A stretch of 64,000 bases of DNA from Ruminococcus sp. (lineage in GTDB: Bacteria > Bacillota > Clostridia > Oscillospirales > Ruminococcaceae). Positions 40,785 to 49,317 of this stretch are shown in pieces. Below the pieces are notes generated by a model. That model made no database searches. It was not told the DNA's origin and saw only the letters and a program-made list of their open reading frames with translations. The DNA lies in the NCBI GenBank assembly GCA_017460665.1, contig JAFUAO010000016.1:1-64000 (forward strand). The letters are read 5' to 3'. The stretch's first letter is position 1. Each line of letters starts with the position of its first letter. The position numbers and the translations under genes were made by a program.

Positions 40785-42905
40785 TCAGCCGGCCGTGGTG
40801 GCAGCTGCCGCAGCAGCGGTCGTAGTTGTGTCTGTGACAGCAGAAGTCTGTCCTGTAACGGTGGTAGTGGAGACCGCAGTCGTCGTTGCTCTGTTCTCCG
40901 GAGGCAGCTCCGCAGTCGGCTCAACGCCTGCAAGTCCGTAGCACTCCTGATAAGCAAGGATGATGTCACGGATCATGTACTTTGAGTACTCGCCGCCCTC
41001 GATCACTCCGGCGAATGCGATCTCCGGATCGTTGGCGGGAGCAAAGCCGATGAACACGGAATTCTGCTTGCTCAGGTCGTTCATATCAGTCTGAGGAGTA
41101 CCGGTCTTGATAGCCACATCGAAGCCTAGGTTGGACAGGGAATAGGTCGCCACCGGCACGTTGTGCGAGGCGTCGATCATGCCGCCGATGATATAGTCGT
41201 ACAGGTCCTCCTTGTTGAGGTTTATCTGCTCGGCGACCGTAGGCTCGGTCTTGTAGGTGAGATCGCCGGAGCCGTAGGTGTACAGGCTGTCCACCAGATA
41301 GGGCTTATAGCGCTTGCCGCGGTTGGCGATAGTGCAGGCCACGTTTGCAAGCTGGAGGGGAGTAAATCCGCAGTCCTGGTTTCCGATACCGGCCTGGATA
41401 ACGTATCCGATGTACCAAGGCTGGCCACGCTCGGCGAAGGTCTCAGGGTTACACAGGAACCCGGCAGCGTCGCCGGTCTCCAGTCCCAGGCTGGAACCCA
41501 GACCGTAGAGCTTGGCGTACTTTGTGATATTGTCGATGCCTAAGTTCCTGGACACCTCGTAGAAGTAGATATTACAGGACACCTCGATCGCACGGCGGAC
41601 CGAGATCGCACCGTGCTGGCCGGTACACTGATAGGGCTGGCCGAAGAACTCATACTTCCTGTTGCAGACGAATGAGCTCTCGCCGGAGACAACGCCCTCG
41701 TTGAGGCCGGCGGTGGCGGTGATGGTCTTGAAGGTGGAGCCGGGGAGGTACTGGCCCCAGGTGCAGCGGTCGAACATAGGGGAGTTCTCCGCATTCAGCA
41801 GGGCGTCGTAGTTCTCGGCGAAGTCCTTCAGATTGTAGGTAGGCGCCGTAGCCATTCCTCTCACAGCGCCGGTCTTGGCGTCCAGCACCACAAGGGCGCC
41901 CTTGTTGACCTTATTGCCCTTATAGTAGCCGTAGGTCTTTAGGAAGCCGTCAAGGATCCCCTGCAATTTGAGCTGATAGGCTCCGTCGACAGTGAGCATG
42001 ACGGTCTGACCGGGAACGGTCTCCTGAGTGGTCTGTATATCGGCGATAGATCCGTCAACGATCGTGACCTCCTCGGTGCCGCTCTCGCCACGGAGCTCCT
42101 TCTCCATAGCCAGCTCGATGCCGCTCTTGCCGACTACGTCGTTGAGAGCGTAGCCCTGTTCCTTGAGCTCCTCGTACTCCTCGGCATATATCGGGCCAAC
42201 GGTACCGATCTCGTGGGGGAGTATATCTCCCCGGACGATGACTCTCTCGGCAGCATCGACAGCCTCGATCCCCCGGTAGAAGTTGCTCATCTCCTTCATA
42301 TCCACGACGGTGTCCTCGTCCACGTCCTCCGCAAGGAGCAGGTCGTTGCTCAGGGAGAAGTCCTTAGCCAGCATCTCATAGCGCATACCGGCGATGATCC
42401 GCTTTTCCTCCTCGGAATAGTCCTCAGAGATCTGATAGTCCGAGATCAGCTTGTCGATGCAGTTCTCAGCGGTGGCATAGACGTTCAGGTTCAGCTTCTC
42501 CACGATCTCAGAGGGGTCGTTCACAGTGAAAACGTAGGGCGAGTCCTTGGTGATCGGTATGCTCTCCTTGAACTCATACCCACGCTGAGCGAGGGCATTG
42601 TACACAGCGATGAGGGTCTTGTTGCCCTCGGAAAGGTCCTCCGGGAAGAAGGCCTTTTGCAGCACAAGATCGCAGCGGGTATCGTTGGCGATGATCACAT
42701 TGCCTCTCAGGTCGACGATCTCGCCTCTTGTTGAGGCCACCTCACGGGTATAGGTAATGGCGTCGGGGCCGTATTTTTTGGGGTCGACGATGTCCTCACC
42801 GCCTACGATCTGGACCTTCATCAGCTTCATGCCGCTGAGGACGGCCAGGAATACTACCATGAGGACCACGGCGATAGACTTTATGGTATCGGAAAGAGCT
42901 TTCAA
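40785..42905 (-). CDS. mrdA: Penicillin-binding protein 2 (elongasome transpeptidase)
   Basis: The 706-residue class B PBP crosslinks peptidoglycan with the Mre/Rod complex. It has an N-terminal membrane helix (SIAVVLMVVFLAVLSGMKLM), a dimerisation domain beginning YTREVASTRGEIVDLRGNVI, and the transpeptidase motifs PGSTFKT (active Ser near 388), SCN (near 442) and KTGTPQT (near 599). The last 30 residues form a Thr/Ala-rich tail. The start is TTG at 42905 behind GGAGGG. It lies after mreBCD, as usual. Confidence 0.95.
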   Translation of the reverse strand: MKALSDTIKSIAVVLMVVFLAVLSGMKLMKVQIVGGEDIVDPKKYGPDAITYTREVASTRGEIVDLRGNVIIANDTRCDLVLQKAFFPEDLSEGNKTLIAVYNALAQRGYEFKESIPITKDSPYVFTVNDPSEIVEKLNLNVYATAENCIDKLISDYQISEDYSEEEKRIIAGMRYEMLAKDFSLSNDLLLAEDVDEDTVVDMKEMSNFYRGIEAVDAAERVIVRGDILPHEIGTVGPIYAEEYEELKEQGYALNDVVGKSGIELAMEKELRGESGTEEVTIVDGSIADIQTTQETVPGQTVMLTVDGAYQLKLQGILDGFLKTYGYYKGNKVNKGALVVLDAKTGAVRGMATAPTYNLKDFAENYDALLNAENSPMFDRCTWGQYLPGSTFKTITATAGLNEGVVSGESSFVCNRKYEFFGQPYQCTGQHGAISVRRAIEVSCNIYFYEVSRNLGIDNITKYAKLYGLGSSLGLETGDAAGFLCNPETFAERGQPWYIGYVIQAGIGNQDCGFTPLQLANVACTIANRGKRYKPYLVDSLYTYGSGDLTYKTEPTVAEQINLNKEDLYDYIIGGMIDASHNVPVATYSLSNLGFDVAIKTGTPQTDMNDLSKQNSVFIGFAPANDPEIAFAGVIEGGEYSKYMIRDIILAYQECYGLAGVEPTAELPPENRATTTAVSTTTVTGQTSAVTDTTTTAAAAAATTAG

Positions 42906-42924
42906 AATATCCCTCCATAGCAGA

Positions 42925-42948
42925 AAAGGCGCAGATCCCAGCGCCTTT
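42925..42948 (-). terminator. Weak hairpin between mreD and mrdA
   Basis: AAAGGCGC pairs with GCGCCTTT, with four T on the minus strand, six bases after the mreD stop. It may reduce read-through into mrdA rather than stop it. Confidence 0.5.
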
Positions 42949-42953
42949 CGGTA

Positions 42954-43511
42954 TCAATTGGTGCGTATAGCCTCCTCAAGGGTCATGTGGATCTTTGGCA
43001 GGAGGAGGCGGTCGGTGAGGCGGTAGAGCGGATAGATCACGAAGGCCGAGATCATGGTGTACAGCCATACCCTCATCGTAACTGTGTGGAAGATCACCTC
43101 GATGTCGGCCAGGTCCCAGATCTGGTAGTAGAACTTATAGTCCAGCCAGCACTGCACGAAGGCCACCACAGCGGTGATCCACAGGTAATTGAAAAACCTC
43201 GGTCTGAGGTAGAGCTCGAACATAAGGCTCACAAGAGCGCAGAAAAACGCCAGTATCACGGCGTTATAGCCGAAAAGTCTCCCGCAGGCGATGTCGATGA
43301 GCAGGCCGCAGAAGGCTCCTGTGAAGGCGGAGGAGAGCTGTCCGTTGCTGACTGAGATACACATTGCCGCCGGGACCAAAAGTATGGGCTTATACCAAGT
43401 CCCCGAGGTCATGATGATGAAGCTCAGGAGTATCAGCAGGTAGTAGACCGTCCACCGCAGAGCCGTCTTGAAGTACAGGATCCGCTTCTCACGGGGCGTC
43501 TTGATCCTCAT
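42954..43511 (-). CDS. mreD: Rod shape-determining protein MreD
   Basis: This 185-residue polytopic protein has about five to six membrane helices (VYYLLILLSFIIMTSG, PILLVPAAMCISVSNG, FTGAFCGLLIDIACGRLFGYNAVILAFFCALVSLMFELYL in two helices, LWITAVVAFVQCWL, VWLYTMISAFVIYPLY). The GAFCGLLIDIACGRLFGYNAV segment matches the G-L-x-D conserved core of MreD. It overlaps the 3' end of mreC by 23 bases and belongs to the elongasome with MreB, MreC and PBP2. Confidence 0.93.
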   Translation of the reverse strand: MRIKTPREKRILYFKTALRWTVYYLLILLSFIIMTSGTWYKPILLVPAAMCISVSNGQLSSAFTGAFCGLLIDIACGRLFGYNAVILAFFCALVSLMFELYLRPRFFNYLWITAVVAFVQCWLDYKFYYQIWDLADIEVIFHTVTMRVWLYTMISAFVIYPLYRLTDRLLLPKIHMTLEEAIRTN

Positions 43512-44364
43512 CTGAGTCCTCCTTCTTGCCGGTAAAATCGGTGATAACGGTAACTGAGCTCAGTCTTGAGATGTCGACGCAGGGCTCGATCACAGCGCAG
43601 GCCGAAAGGCCGTTGGCCTCAAATCCAAGGCTCTTCACCGTGCCGATGGCGTAGTCCTTCGGGAAGAGGCCGCTGTTTCCGGCGGTTATCATCAGGTCCC
43701 CCTCCTTGAGCTCGTTGTCGGGGCTCAGGTGGGTGAGCTTGGTGTTGTTCTCGGCGGCAGTCAGGACAGTTCCCTCGATGACGCCGTGGTCGCCGCCGCT
43801 GGCAGCGCAAACTGCGGCAATGGAAAGATCCGGCGAGAGGATCGTTCTGACAGTGGTCACATGGGCGGAAACGTCGATCGTTATCCCCACAAGGCCCTCG
43901 GCAGTCACTACCGGGCAGTAGGGAGAGATCCCGTCCTCTGAGCCCATATCGATCGTGAAGGACTTGAATGGGTCGTTGGTGACATAGCCCAGCACCTCTG
44001 CCGGCTTAGTGATCACCAGATCCGGGTGCTCCTCCTTGATCACCACGAACTTTCTCAGCTCCTCCACCTCTTCCTTCAGGTCCTCATAGTCGGTGAGCTG
44101 CTTGTTGAGCTCGCCAATCTGAGCCTTGAGGCGCTGGTTCTCGTCGTAGTATTCCTGAGCGTGGTCCACCTTGTCAATGGTGCTCTCGATCTTCATGCTC
44201 ACCTTGTTTGAGACCACCCGGAAGGGCTTAGTGAGCGTATTTATCACTGAAGCTCCCGAAACGGCATAGCCGCCCTTGGTAACAGCGTAGATCATGATGC
44301 CCACGAGGAACGCCAGGAGCCCCAGCAGCACCTTGAACTTGGTGCTTTTTAGGAAATCACGCAT
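43489..44364 (-). CDS. mreC: Rod shape-determining protein MreC
   Basis: The 291-residue MreC has an N-terminal membrane helix (FKVLLGLLAFLVGIMIYAVT), a coiled coil (about 60-105, YDENQRLKAQIGELNKQLTDYEDLKEEVEELRKF in part) and the beta-rich periplasmic-type domain (EVLGYVTNDPFKSFTIDMGSEDGISPYCPV, GDLMITAGNSGLFPKDYAIGTV). It bridges MreB/MreD and the wall enzymes. RBS GGGGGAT precedes ATG. Confidence 0.95.
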   Translation of the reverse strand: MRDFLKSTKFKVLLGLLAFLVGIMIYAVTKGGYAVSGASVINTLTKPFRVVSNKVSMKIESTIDKVDHAQEYYDENQRLKAQIGELNKQLTDYEDLKEEVEELRKFVVIKEEHPDLVITKPAEVLGYVTNDPFKSFTIDMGSEDGISPYCPVVTAEGLVGITIDVSAHVTTVRTILSPDLSIAAVCAASGGDHGVIEGTVLTAAENNTKLTHLSPDNELKEGDLMITAGNSGLFPKDYAIGTVKSLGFEANGLSACAVIEPCVDISRLSSVTVITDFTGKKEDSDEDQDAP

Positions 44365-44374
44365 ATTATCCCCC

Positions 44375-45391
44375 TTAGTAGTACTTGACGTTGTCGGTCA
44401 GGGCGTCCTGATAATCGCTGATATGCTCAAGGATCCTTCCGGTGCCCTCGGCAACGCAGTCAAGGGGATATTCTGCGATATACACAGGCATACCGGTCTC
44501 ACGGTTGATAAGGCGGTCAAGGCCTCTCAGGAGGGCGCCGCCGCCGGCAAGGGTGATGCCGTGGTCGATGATATCTGCTGAGAGCTCAGGGGGAGTCTCC
44601 TCAAGGGTGGACTTGATAGCGTCGATCACCCGTGAGAGGGGCTCGACCAGTGCGTCACGGATCTCGGCGGAGCTGACGGTGATGTTCTCCGGGAGGCCGT
44701 TTAGCAGGTTGCGTCCCTTGATCTCCATAGTTTCCTCCTTATCGCTGGGGAAGGCCGAACCGATCTCCAGCTTGATATTCTCGGCAGTCCTTTCGCCGAT
44801 GAGGAGGTTATACTTCTTCTTGATGTAGTTTATAATAGCGGAGTCGAACTCATCTCCGGCGCAGCGGACGCTCCTTGCGGCCACGATGCCGCCCAGAGAG
44901 ATCACGGCCACCTCGCTGGTGCCGCCGCCGATGTCGACGATCATGCTGCCGGCGGGCTCATTTGTAGGGAGACCTGCGCCGATAGCGGCAGCCATAGGCT
45001 CCTCCACGATGAGTACGTTGTTAGCTCCGGCCTTTTTGCAGGACTCACGGACAGCTCTTCTCTCAACGGCAGTAACACCTGAGGGGATACAGATTATGAC
45101 GTTGGCCTTAGTGAAGAGAGTTCCTCTGAGGGCCTTGCGGATGAATTCCTGAAGCATGGTAGTGGCTATGTCGAAGTCGGCGATGACGCCGTCCTTCAGA
45201 GGGCGCACGGCCACGATTGAGCCGGGGGTCCTTCCGATGACGTCCTTGGCCTCCATGCCGACGTAGCGTGCCTTGTCGGTACGGGTATTGACCGCAACGA
45301 CAGAGGGCTCTCTGATGATTATGCCTTTTCCACGCATATACACAAGGGTATTGGCAGTACCTAAGTCTATGCCTATATCTTTAGTAAACAT
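44375..45391 (-). CDS. mreB: Rod shape-determining actin homologue MreB
   Basis: The 338-residue actin-like ATPase shows phosphate-1 motif [20 protein letters not shown], adenosine and phosphate-2 segments ([25 protein letters not shown]), and the C-terminal [26 protein letters not shown]. It organises lateral wall synthesis. RBS AAGGAG precedes ATG, and a near-consensus promoter lies at 45428-45456. mreB-mreC-mreD-mrdA form one unit. Confidence 0.97.
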   Translation of the reverse strand: MFTKDIGIDLGTANTLVYMRGKGIIIREPSVVAVNTRTDKARYVGMEAKDVIGRTPGSIVAVRPLKDGVIADFDIATTMLQEFIRKALRGTLFTKANVIICIPSGVTAVERRAVRESCKKAGANNVLIVEEPMAAAIGAGLPTNEPAGSMIVDIGGGTSEVAVISLGGIVAARSVRCAGDEFDSAIINYIKKKYNLLIGERTAENIKLEIGSAFPSDKEETMEIKGRNLLNGLPENITVSSAEIRDALVEPLSRVIDAIKSTLEETPPELSADIIDHGITLAGGGALLRGLDRLINRETGMPVYIAEYPLDCVAEGTGRILEHISDYQDALTDNVKYY

Positions 45392-45427
45392 TCAACTGCT
45401 CCTTAGATCTTTCGTTCTGTTAGTATT

Positions 45428-45456
45428 ATTATACCACCATTGTGCCGGTTAGACAA
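45428..45456 (-). promoter_or_regulatory. Promoter of the mreBCD-mrdA operon
   Basis: On the minus strand TTGTCT (45451-45456), 17 bases and TATAAT (45428-45433), 37 bases upstream of the mreB ATG. Confidence 0.8.
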
Positions 45457-45544
45457 CTATCCTGACAGAGAAATCCTTCCACCGGCAGATTTTCTAACAA
45501 TGATGAAAAAGCTCGGGAAATATTGGCAAAAAACTTGTATAAAA

Positions 45545-45814
45545 TTATTTGCCTGTGAAAAGTTTGGGGGCTGTCTTGTAGAAAACGAAGATACTTACAG
45601 CGATGAGGATCACCTGAGCGATATTGGCGCTGAAGCGGATCCCGAAGGACAGCCTGAGCACGTCAAGGTCCAGGAAGGTACCGGGCTCAAAGGCGAAGGT
45701 CTTGTAGTAGCCCAGCCAGCCCAAGGCAGCAGCTCCCTGAACGGCGTTGCCGATAAGTCCGCCCAGAAGGACGGCAACGATGAGAAGGAATGTCATGTAG
45801 AGTACTCTTTTCAT
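45545..45814 (-). CDS. DUF4321 small membrane protein
   Basis: The 89-residue protein has two membrane helices (RVLYMTFLLIVAVLLGGLIGNAV and SANIAQVILIAVSIFVFYKTA) joined by a short loop containing FLDLDVLRLSFGIRFSAN. This is the pattern of DUF4321, a small family found next to mreB or maf genes in Clostridia; function unknown. I start at 45814, six bases after TGGAG; an ATG four codons earlier has no RBS. It is last in the run that begins at 51135. Confidence 0.85.
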   Translation of the reverse strand: MKRVLYMTFLLIVAVLLGGLIGNAVQGAAALGWLGYYKTFAFEPGTFLDLDVLRLSFGIRFSANIAQVILIAVSIFVFYKTAPKLFTGK

Positions 45815-45865
45815 TTTATTCTCCATTCTGCCGGGTATCCCGGCGCATATTTTTCTTTTCGGACC

Positions 45866-46303
45866 TTAAAGTCCTGAGGAGCCGAAGCCGCCGGCGCCTC
45901 TTTCTGTTTCTGTCAGAGTATCGCTGACCTCCACCTCCGGGAAGAGCACCCGTGTGGGTATGAGCTGAGCGATACGCATACCGTGCTCCACCGTGAAGGG
46001 GGAGCTGCTGTTGTTTATAAGGGGAACGAACCAGGCTCCCCGATAGTCACTGTCCACCACGCCAACGCAGTTCGCCAGCGAAATACCGTGCTTTGAGGCC
46101 AGTCCTGACCTTGGATAGATCAGCAGGGCCACGTCGTTCTCATCGGTCTGGGCAGTCAGCCCGGTGGGGATCATTTTTATCTGGCCGGGGAGGAGCTCCA
46201 CCGGCTCGTCGAGACAGGCGCACAGGTCCAGCCCGGCGCTCCACTTAGTAGCCCGGGAGGGGATCACGGCCCTGTTATCCAGCTTTTTGAAAGTCAGCTT
46301 CAT
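45866..46303 (-). CDS. dut: Deoxyuridine 5'-triphosphate nucleotidohydrolase
   Basis: dUTPase turns dUTP into dUMP and keeps uracil out of DNA. The 145-residue trimeric-type enzyme shows SAGLDLCA, YPRSGLASKHGI, VGVVDSDYRGAWFVPLIN, HGMRIAQLI and the C-terminal ERGAGGFGSSGL that closes the active site. All five motifs are present. It overlaps the U32 peptidase gene by four bases (ATGA). Confidence 0.96.
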   Translation of the reverse strand: MKLTFKKLDNRAVIPSRATKWSAGLDLCACLDEPVELLPGQIKMIPTGLTAQTDENDVALLIYPRSGLASKHGISLANCVGVVDSDYRGAWFVPLINNSSSPFTVEHGMRIAQLIPTRVLFPEVEVSDTLTETERGAGGFGSSGL

Positions 46304-48327
46304 AATACCTCCGGAAGTCCTCTGTAGTAAAGTCCCCGGGTGAGCCTTCCCTCCGGGCGTTTGCCGGACAGGATCTCACGGACCTCCTCGGGGGACTCGT
46401 CGTAGAACAGCACCGCACCGAACGAGAGCGCAGAGAGCTCCTCCGGGCGGTCAAGTATGTAAAGAAAGTCGGGGTTGAGGATCTGTACGAACTCTCTGTT
46501 TTCGCAAATCACCGGCATTTTTCGGCCTGTGCGGTCGGTCAGCGAGCCGGTACATCTTCCGCAGCCCACCTCGTTCCTGATCGGGCAGTTGCGTGTCAGC
46601 ATCAGCGGTAGCCTTCCGGCGGCGACAGCGCCGATCGGCAGCTCCGTCCTCATGGCTGAGATCTGTTTGAGAGTGGCCTCGAAGGAGACCATGCAGTCCT
46701 CAAGGCCTATTTTTCGCAGATATTCGGCGGAGAAGCTGTTGTACACGTTCAGCGTGGAGCTGCCGTGGAGCTTAAAGCCCAGCTCTCTGCCGATGGCGAT
46801 GTGGTCGGGAGTATGGCACGATAGCCGGTCAAATCCCTGCTCCCGGAGCTTTCTGAGCCGCTCGGCCAGAGCCTCCTCATCAGTGATGAAGCGGGGCGGC
46901 GAGAGGATCGTTTTTTCCTTGGGAAGGGCGCATCTTTCGGCGATCCCTACAGGCACGGCCACGAATGCTGCAAGGGGAGCGGCTGCCTCGGCCTGAGCTG
47001 CTGTTGTGCAAACGGCCCTCAGCGGCAGGGGAGAGCTCCCTCTCCGGGGCGCCTCCGGGAGCTCCGGGAAAGCCTGTGTTACGGTATATTTGGGAGCTTC
47101 GGAACGGATCACGGCTTCGCTGAGCTCACTGGCGGCCCTTCGGCGAAGCTCGTTGAGGGCGCCGGCCGGGACGAAGAGCCCCTTGCCGATCTGGGCCTCA
47201 AGTCCGCCGAAAACGAAGACCGTATCTCCCAGCTTCGAGAGCTGCTTTTCCACAGCAGCGGCATCGGTGGGGCGGTTCTGAGCGGCCGCCGGCACATCGC
47301 CGGTGACGGTGACTGAGATCTCTCCGCACTCCGCCGTTACACTGACCGGCTCTCCGGGAAGGATAACGGCCCGGAAAAATGCCTTCCTTACGCCCTTTTC
47401 GCTGCGGTAGAGCTGGTGGATCCCCGGCAGGAGGGACTGGGCCGCAGTCACGTCCTCCTTCTCCCGGACGCCGAACATATTCCGGCGCTCTCCGGTGAAG
47501 TAGCCGTCGGTGAAGCCGCTCCGTGAGAAGACTCCCCTCAGCAGATCCATGTCCGGCTTTTGGCCAGACAGAGCCTTTTTCAGCTCATTGACCGCCGAGG
47601 CGACGTACTCCGGGCGCTTCATCCGGCCCTCGATCTTCAGCGAGCAGACACCGATCTGGTTTAGCTCCTCCACGACAGGCAGCAGAGACAGGTCCTTCAG
47701 CGAGAGAGCGGCCCTTCCGTTAGCTCTGCAGGCTGAGAACGGCAGTCGGCAGGCCTGTCCGCAGCAGCCCCTGTTGGCTGAGCGTGAGCCGATCATGGCC
47801 GACATATAGCACTGCCCCGAAACTGACATACACAGCGCCCCGTGGACGAAGACCTCCACCTCAATATCCTCCCGGCATATCCGGGCGAGGGCGGACTTGT
47901 CCAGCTCACGGGCAGGGACCACTCTTGCGTAGCCCAGCTCTTTGAGGAGCCTTGCGCCGGCAGCGGTGTGGACCGACATCTGGGTCGAGGCGTGGATCAC
48001 AGCGTCAGGGACGGCCCTGCGAATGATCGCTGCGGCGCCCCAGTCCTGGACGATGTATCCGTCAACGCCAAGCTCAGAGGTCAGTCTTATGTACTCTGCA
48101 AACCTGGGAGCCTCTTGGTCGGAAATGATCGTATTCACCGCCAGATACAGCTTCGCCCCGTAGAGCCGGCAGTACCTGAGCGCCTCGCTGAGCTCCTCGT
48201 CGGTCAGGTTAGCAGCGCTGCTCCGGGCGGAATAGCGCTTCCCGCCGGCGTAGACGGCGTCGGCTCCGGAGCGTATGGCGGCCCGGAGGGTCTCCATGCT
48301 TCCGGCAGGAGCAAGGATCTCCGGCAT
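46300..48327 (-). CDS. U32 family peptidase (collagenase-like)
   Basis: The 675-residue protein begins MPEILAPAGSMETLRAAIRSGADAVYAGG, carries the U32 signature region EVFVHGALCMSVSGQCYMSAMIGSRSANRGCCGQACRLPF (residues about 165-205) with clustered cysteines, and KIEGRMKRPEYVA, followed by a long C-terminal part of the DUF3656 type. Related U32 proteins act in tRNA or rRNA hydroxylation rather than proteolysis, with the cysteines binding an iron-sulfur cluster. Which role applies here is unknown. It overlaps zapA by one base (TGATG) and dut by four. Confidence 0.9.
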   Translation of the reverse strand: MPEILAPAGSMETLRAAIRSGADAVYAGGKRYSARSSAANLTDEELSEALRYCRLYGAKLYLAVNTIISDQEAPRFAEYIRLTSELGVDGYIVQDWGAAAIIRRAVPDAVIHASTQMSVHTAAGARLLKELGYARVVPARELDKSALARICREDIEVEVFVHGALCMSVSGQCYMSAMIGSRSANRGCCGQACRLPFSACRANGRAALSLKDLSLLPVVEELNQIGVCSLKIEGRMKRPEYVASAVNELKKALSGQKPDMDLLRGVFSRSGFTDGYFTGERRNMFGVREKEDVTAAQSLLPGIHQLYRSEKGVRKAFFRAVILPGEPVSVTAECGEISVTVTGDVPAAAQNRPTDAAAVEKQLSKLGDTVFVFGGLEAQIGKGLFVPAGALNELRRRAASELSEAVIRSEAPKYTVTQAFPELPEAPRRGSSPLPLRAVCTTAAQAEAAAPLAAFVAVPVGIAERCALPKEKTILSPPRFITDEEALAERLRKLREQGFDRLSCHTPDHIAIGRELGFKLHGSSTLNVYNSFSAEYLRKIGLEDCMVSFEATLKQISAMRTELPIGAVAAGRLPLMLTRNCPIRNEVGCGRCTGSLTDRTGRKMPVICENREFVQILNPDFLYILDRPEELSALSFGAVLFYDESPEEVREILSGKRPEGRLTRGLYYRGLPEVL

Positions 48328-48692
48328 CAGATGCTGTCCTTGAGCTGTCTGAGCTTGACCATATTCTCGAGCTGTTCGATCTTGGACTTCAGCACCTCGA
48401 TCTCCTTGAGGGCGGCGTCACGCTCGATGCGGGTCTTTCCGGCCTCGTCGACGTACTCCTTGGTCTGAGAGCGGATGCTGTCAAGGCGCTGGCTGGACTT
48501 GTTCAGGTCGTCCAGAAGGCTGAGAGCCACCATGATCGAGGCAGTATAGGGCGAGGAGCCGCTGCCTGAGTTCATGATGTCCTCGATCTTGGCCTCAAGA
48601 GCTCTTGCCAGAGAGAAGACGTAGTTGGGGGATTCGGCAGTGCGGAGCCTGAACTCCTTTCCGCAGATCATTACTTTTACATCGTTGAGCAT
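48327..48692 (-). CDS. zapA: Cell division protein ZapA
   Basis: The 121-residue protein has the ZapA fold: an N-terminal beta part (NDVKVMICGKEFRLRTAESPNYVFSLARALEAKI in two pieces) and a C-terminal coiled coil (about 65-118). ZapA bundles FtsZ filaments at the division site. A U32 peptidase gene directly after zapA is a common Firmicutes pair. RBS AAAGGAAC precedes ATG. Confidence 0.9.
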   Translation of the reverse strand: MLNDVKVMICGKEFRLRTAESPNYVFSLARALEAKIEDIMNSGSGSSPYTASIMVALSLLDDLNKSSQRLDSIRSQTKEYVDEAGKTRIERDAALKEIEVLKSKIEQLENMVKLRQLKDSI

Positions 48693-48735
48693 AGCTTTGT
48701 TCCTTTCTTTATGTAAGCGCAGCTTGGCGCTGTTT

Positions 48736-49317
48736 TCAGTAGTATCTTTTCAGGCCGATGACCTTGCCCAGCACCTGACAGTCCTCCACGATGATAGGCT
48801 CCATGGTGTCGTTCTCAGGCTGGAGGCGGTAGTGGCCCTTTTCCTTGAAAAACCGCTTGACAGTGGCCTCCTCGCCGTCCACCAGAGCAACGACAATGTC
48901 GTTGTTCTCAGCGTAGGAGACACGCTCCACGATGACGATGTCGCCGTCAAGGATCCCAACGTTGATCATGCTCTCGCCACGGACCCTCAGGGCGAACAGG
49001 TCCTCCGGGTCCTTTCCGGGAGCTTCAAAGCCCAGGTATCCGGTAATGTCCTGTATGGCGGTGATGGGCTGACCGGCGGTAACAGTTCCAAGGATAGGCA
49101 CTGACGCCGACGAGCTGTTGGGAAGTCTCAGTGAACGGTTGAGGTTCCCGGACTTCTCGATGAGGCCCTCGTTTACAAGCGCCCCGATGTATCTGTGGGC
49201 GGTAGAGGTGGATCTGAAGCCCATGGCGTCCATGATCTCACGGACTGAGGGCGAGATCCCGTCTGAGAGCCTGCTCTTTATATAGTTGAAGACCTCGATC
49301 TCTTTGTCTTTCAGCAT
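48736..49317 (-). CDS. lexA: SOS regulator LexA
   Basis: The 193-residue repressor has an N-terminal winged helix (IFNYIKSRLSD-like start, PSVREIMDAMGFRSTSTAHRYIGALVNEGLI) and a C-terminal S24 self-cleavage domain with cleavage site VTAGQP, Ser in RVRGESM and Lys in EATVKRF. RecA-stimulated cleavage would release SOS genes. It overlaps murC by one base (TAATG) and lies inside an operon rather than behind its own promoter; no typical LexA box was found before it. Confidence 0.95.
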   Translation of the reverse strand: MLKDKEIEVFNYIKSRLSDGISPSVREIMDAMGFRSTSTAHRYIGALVNEGLIEKSGNLNRSLRLPNSSSASVPILGTVTAGQPITAIQDITGYLGFEAPGKDPEDLFALRVRGESMINVGILDGDIVIVERVSYAENNDIVVALVDGEEATVKRFFKEKGHYRLQPENDTMEPIIVEDCQVLGKVIGLKRYY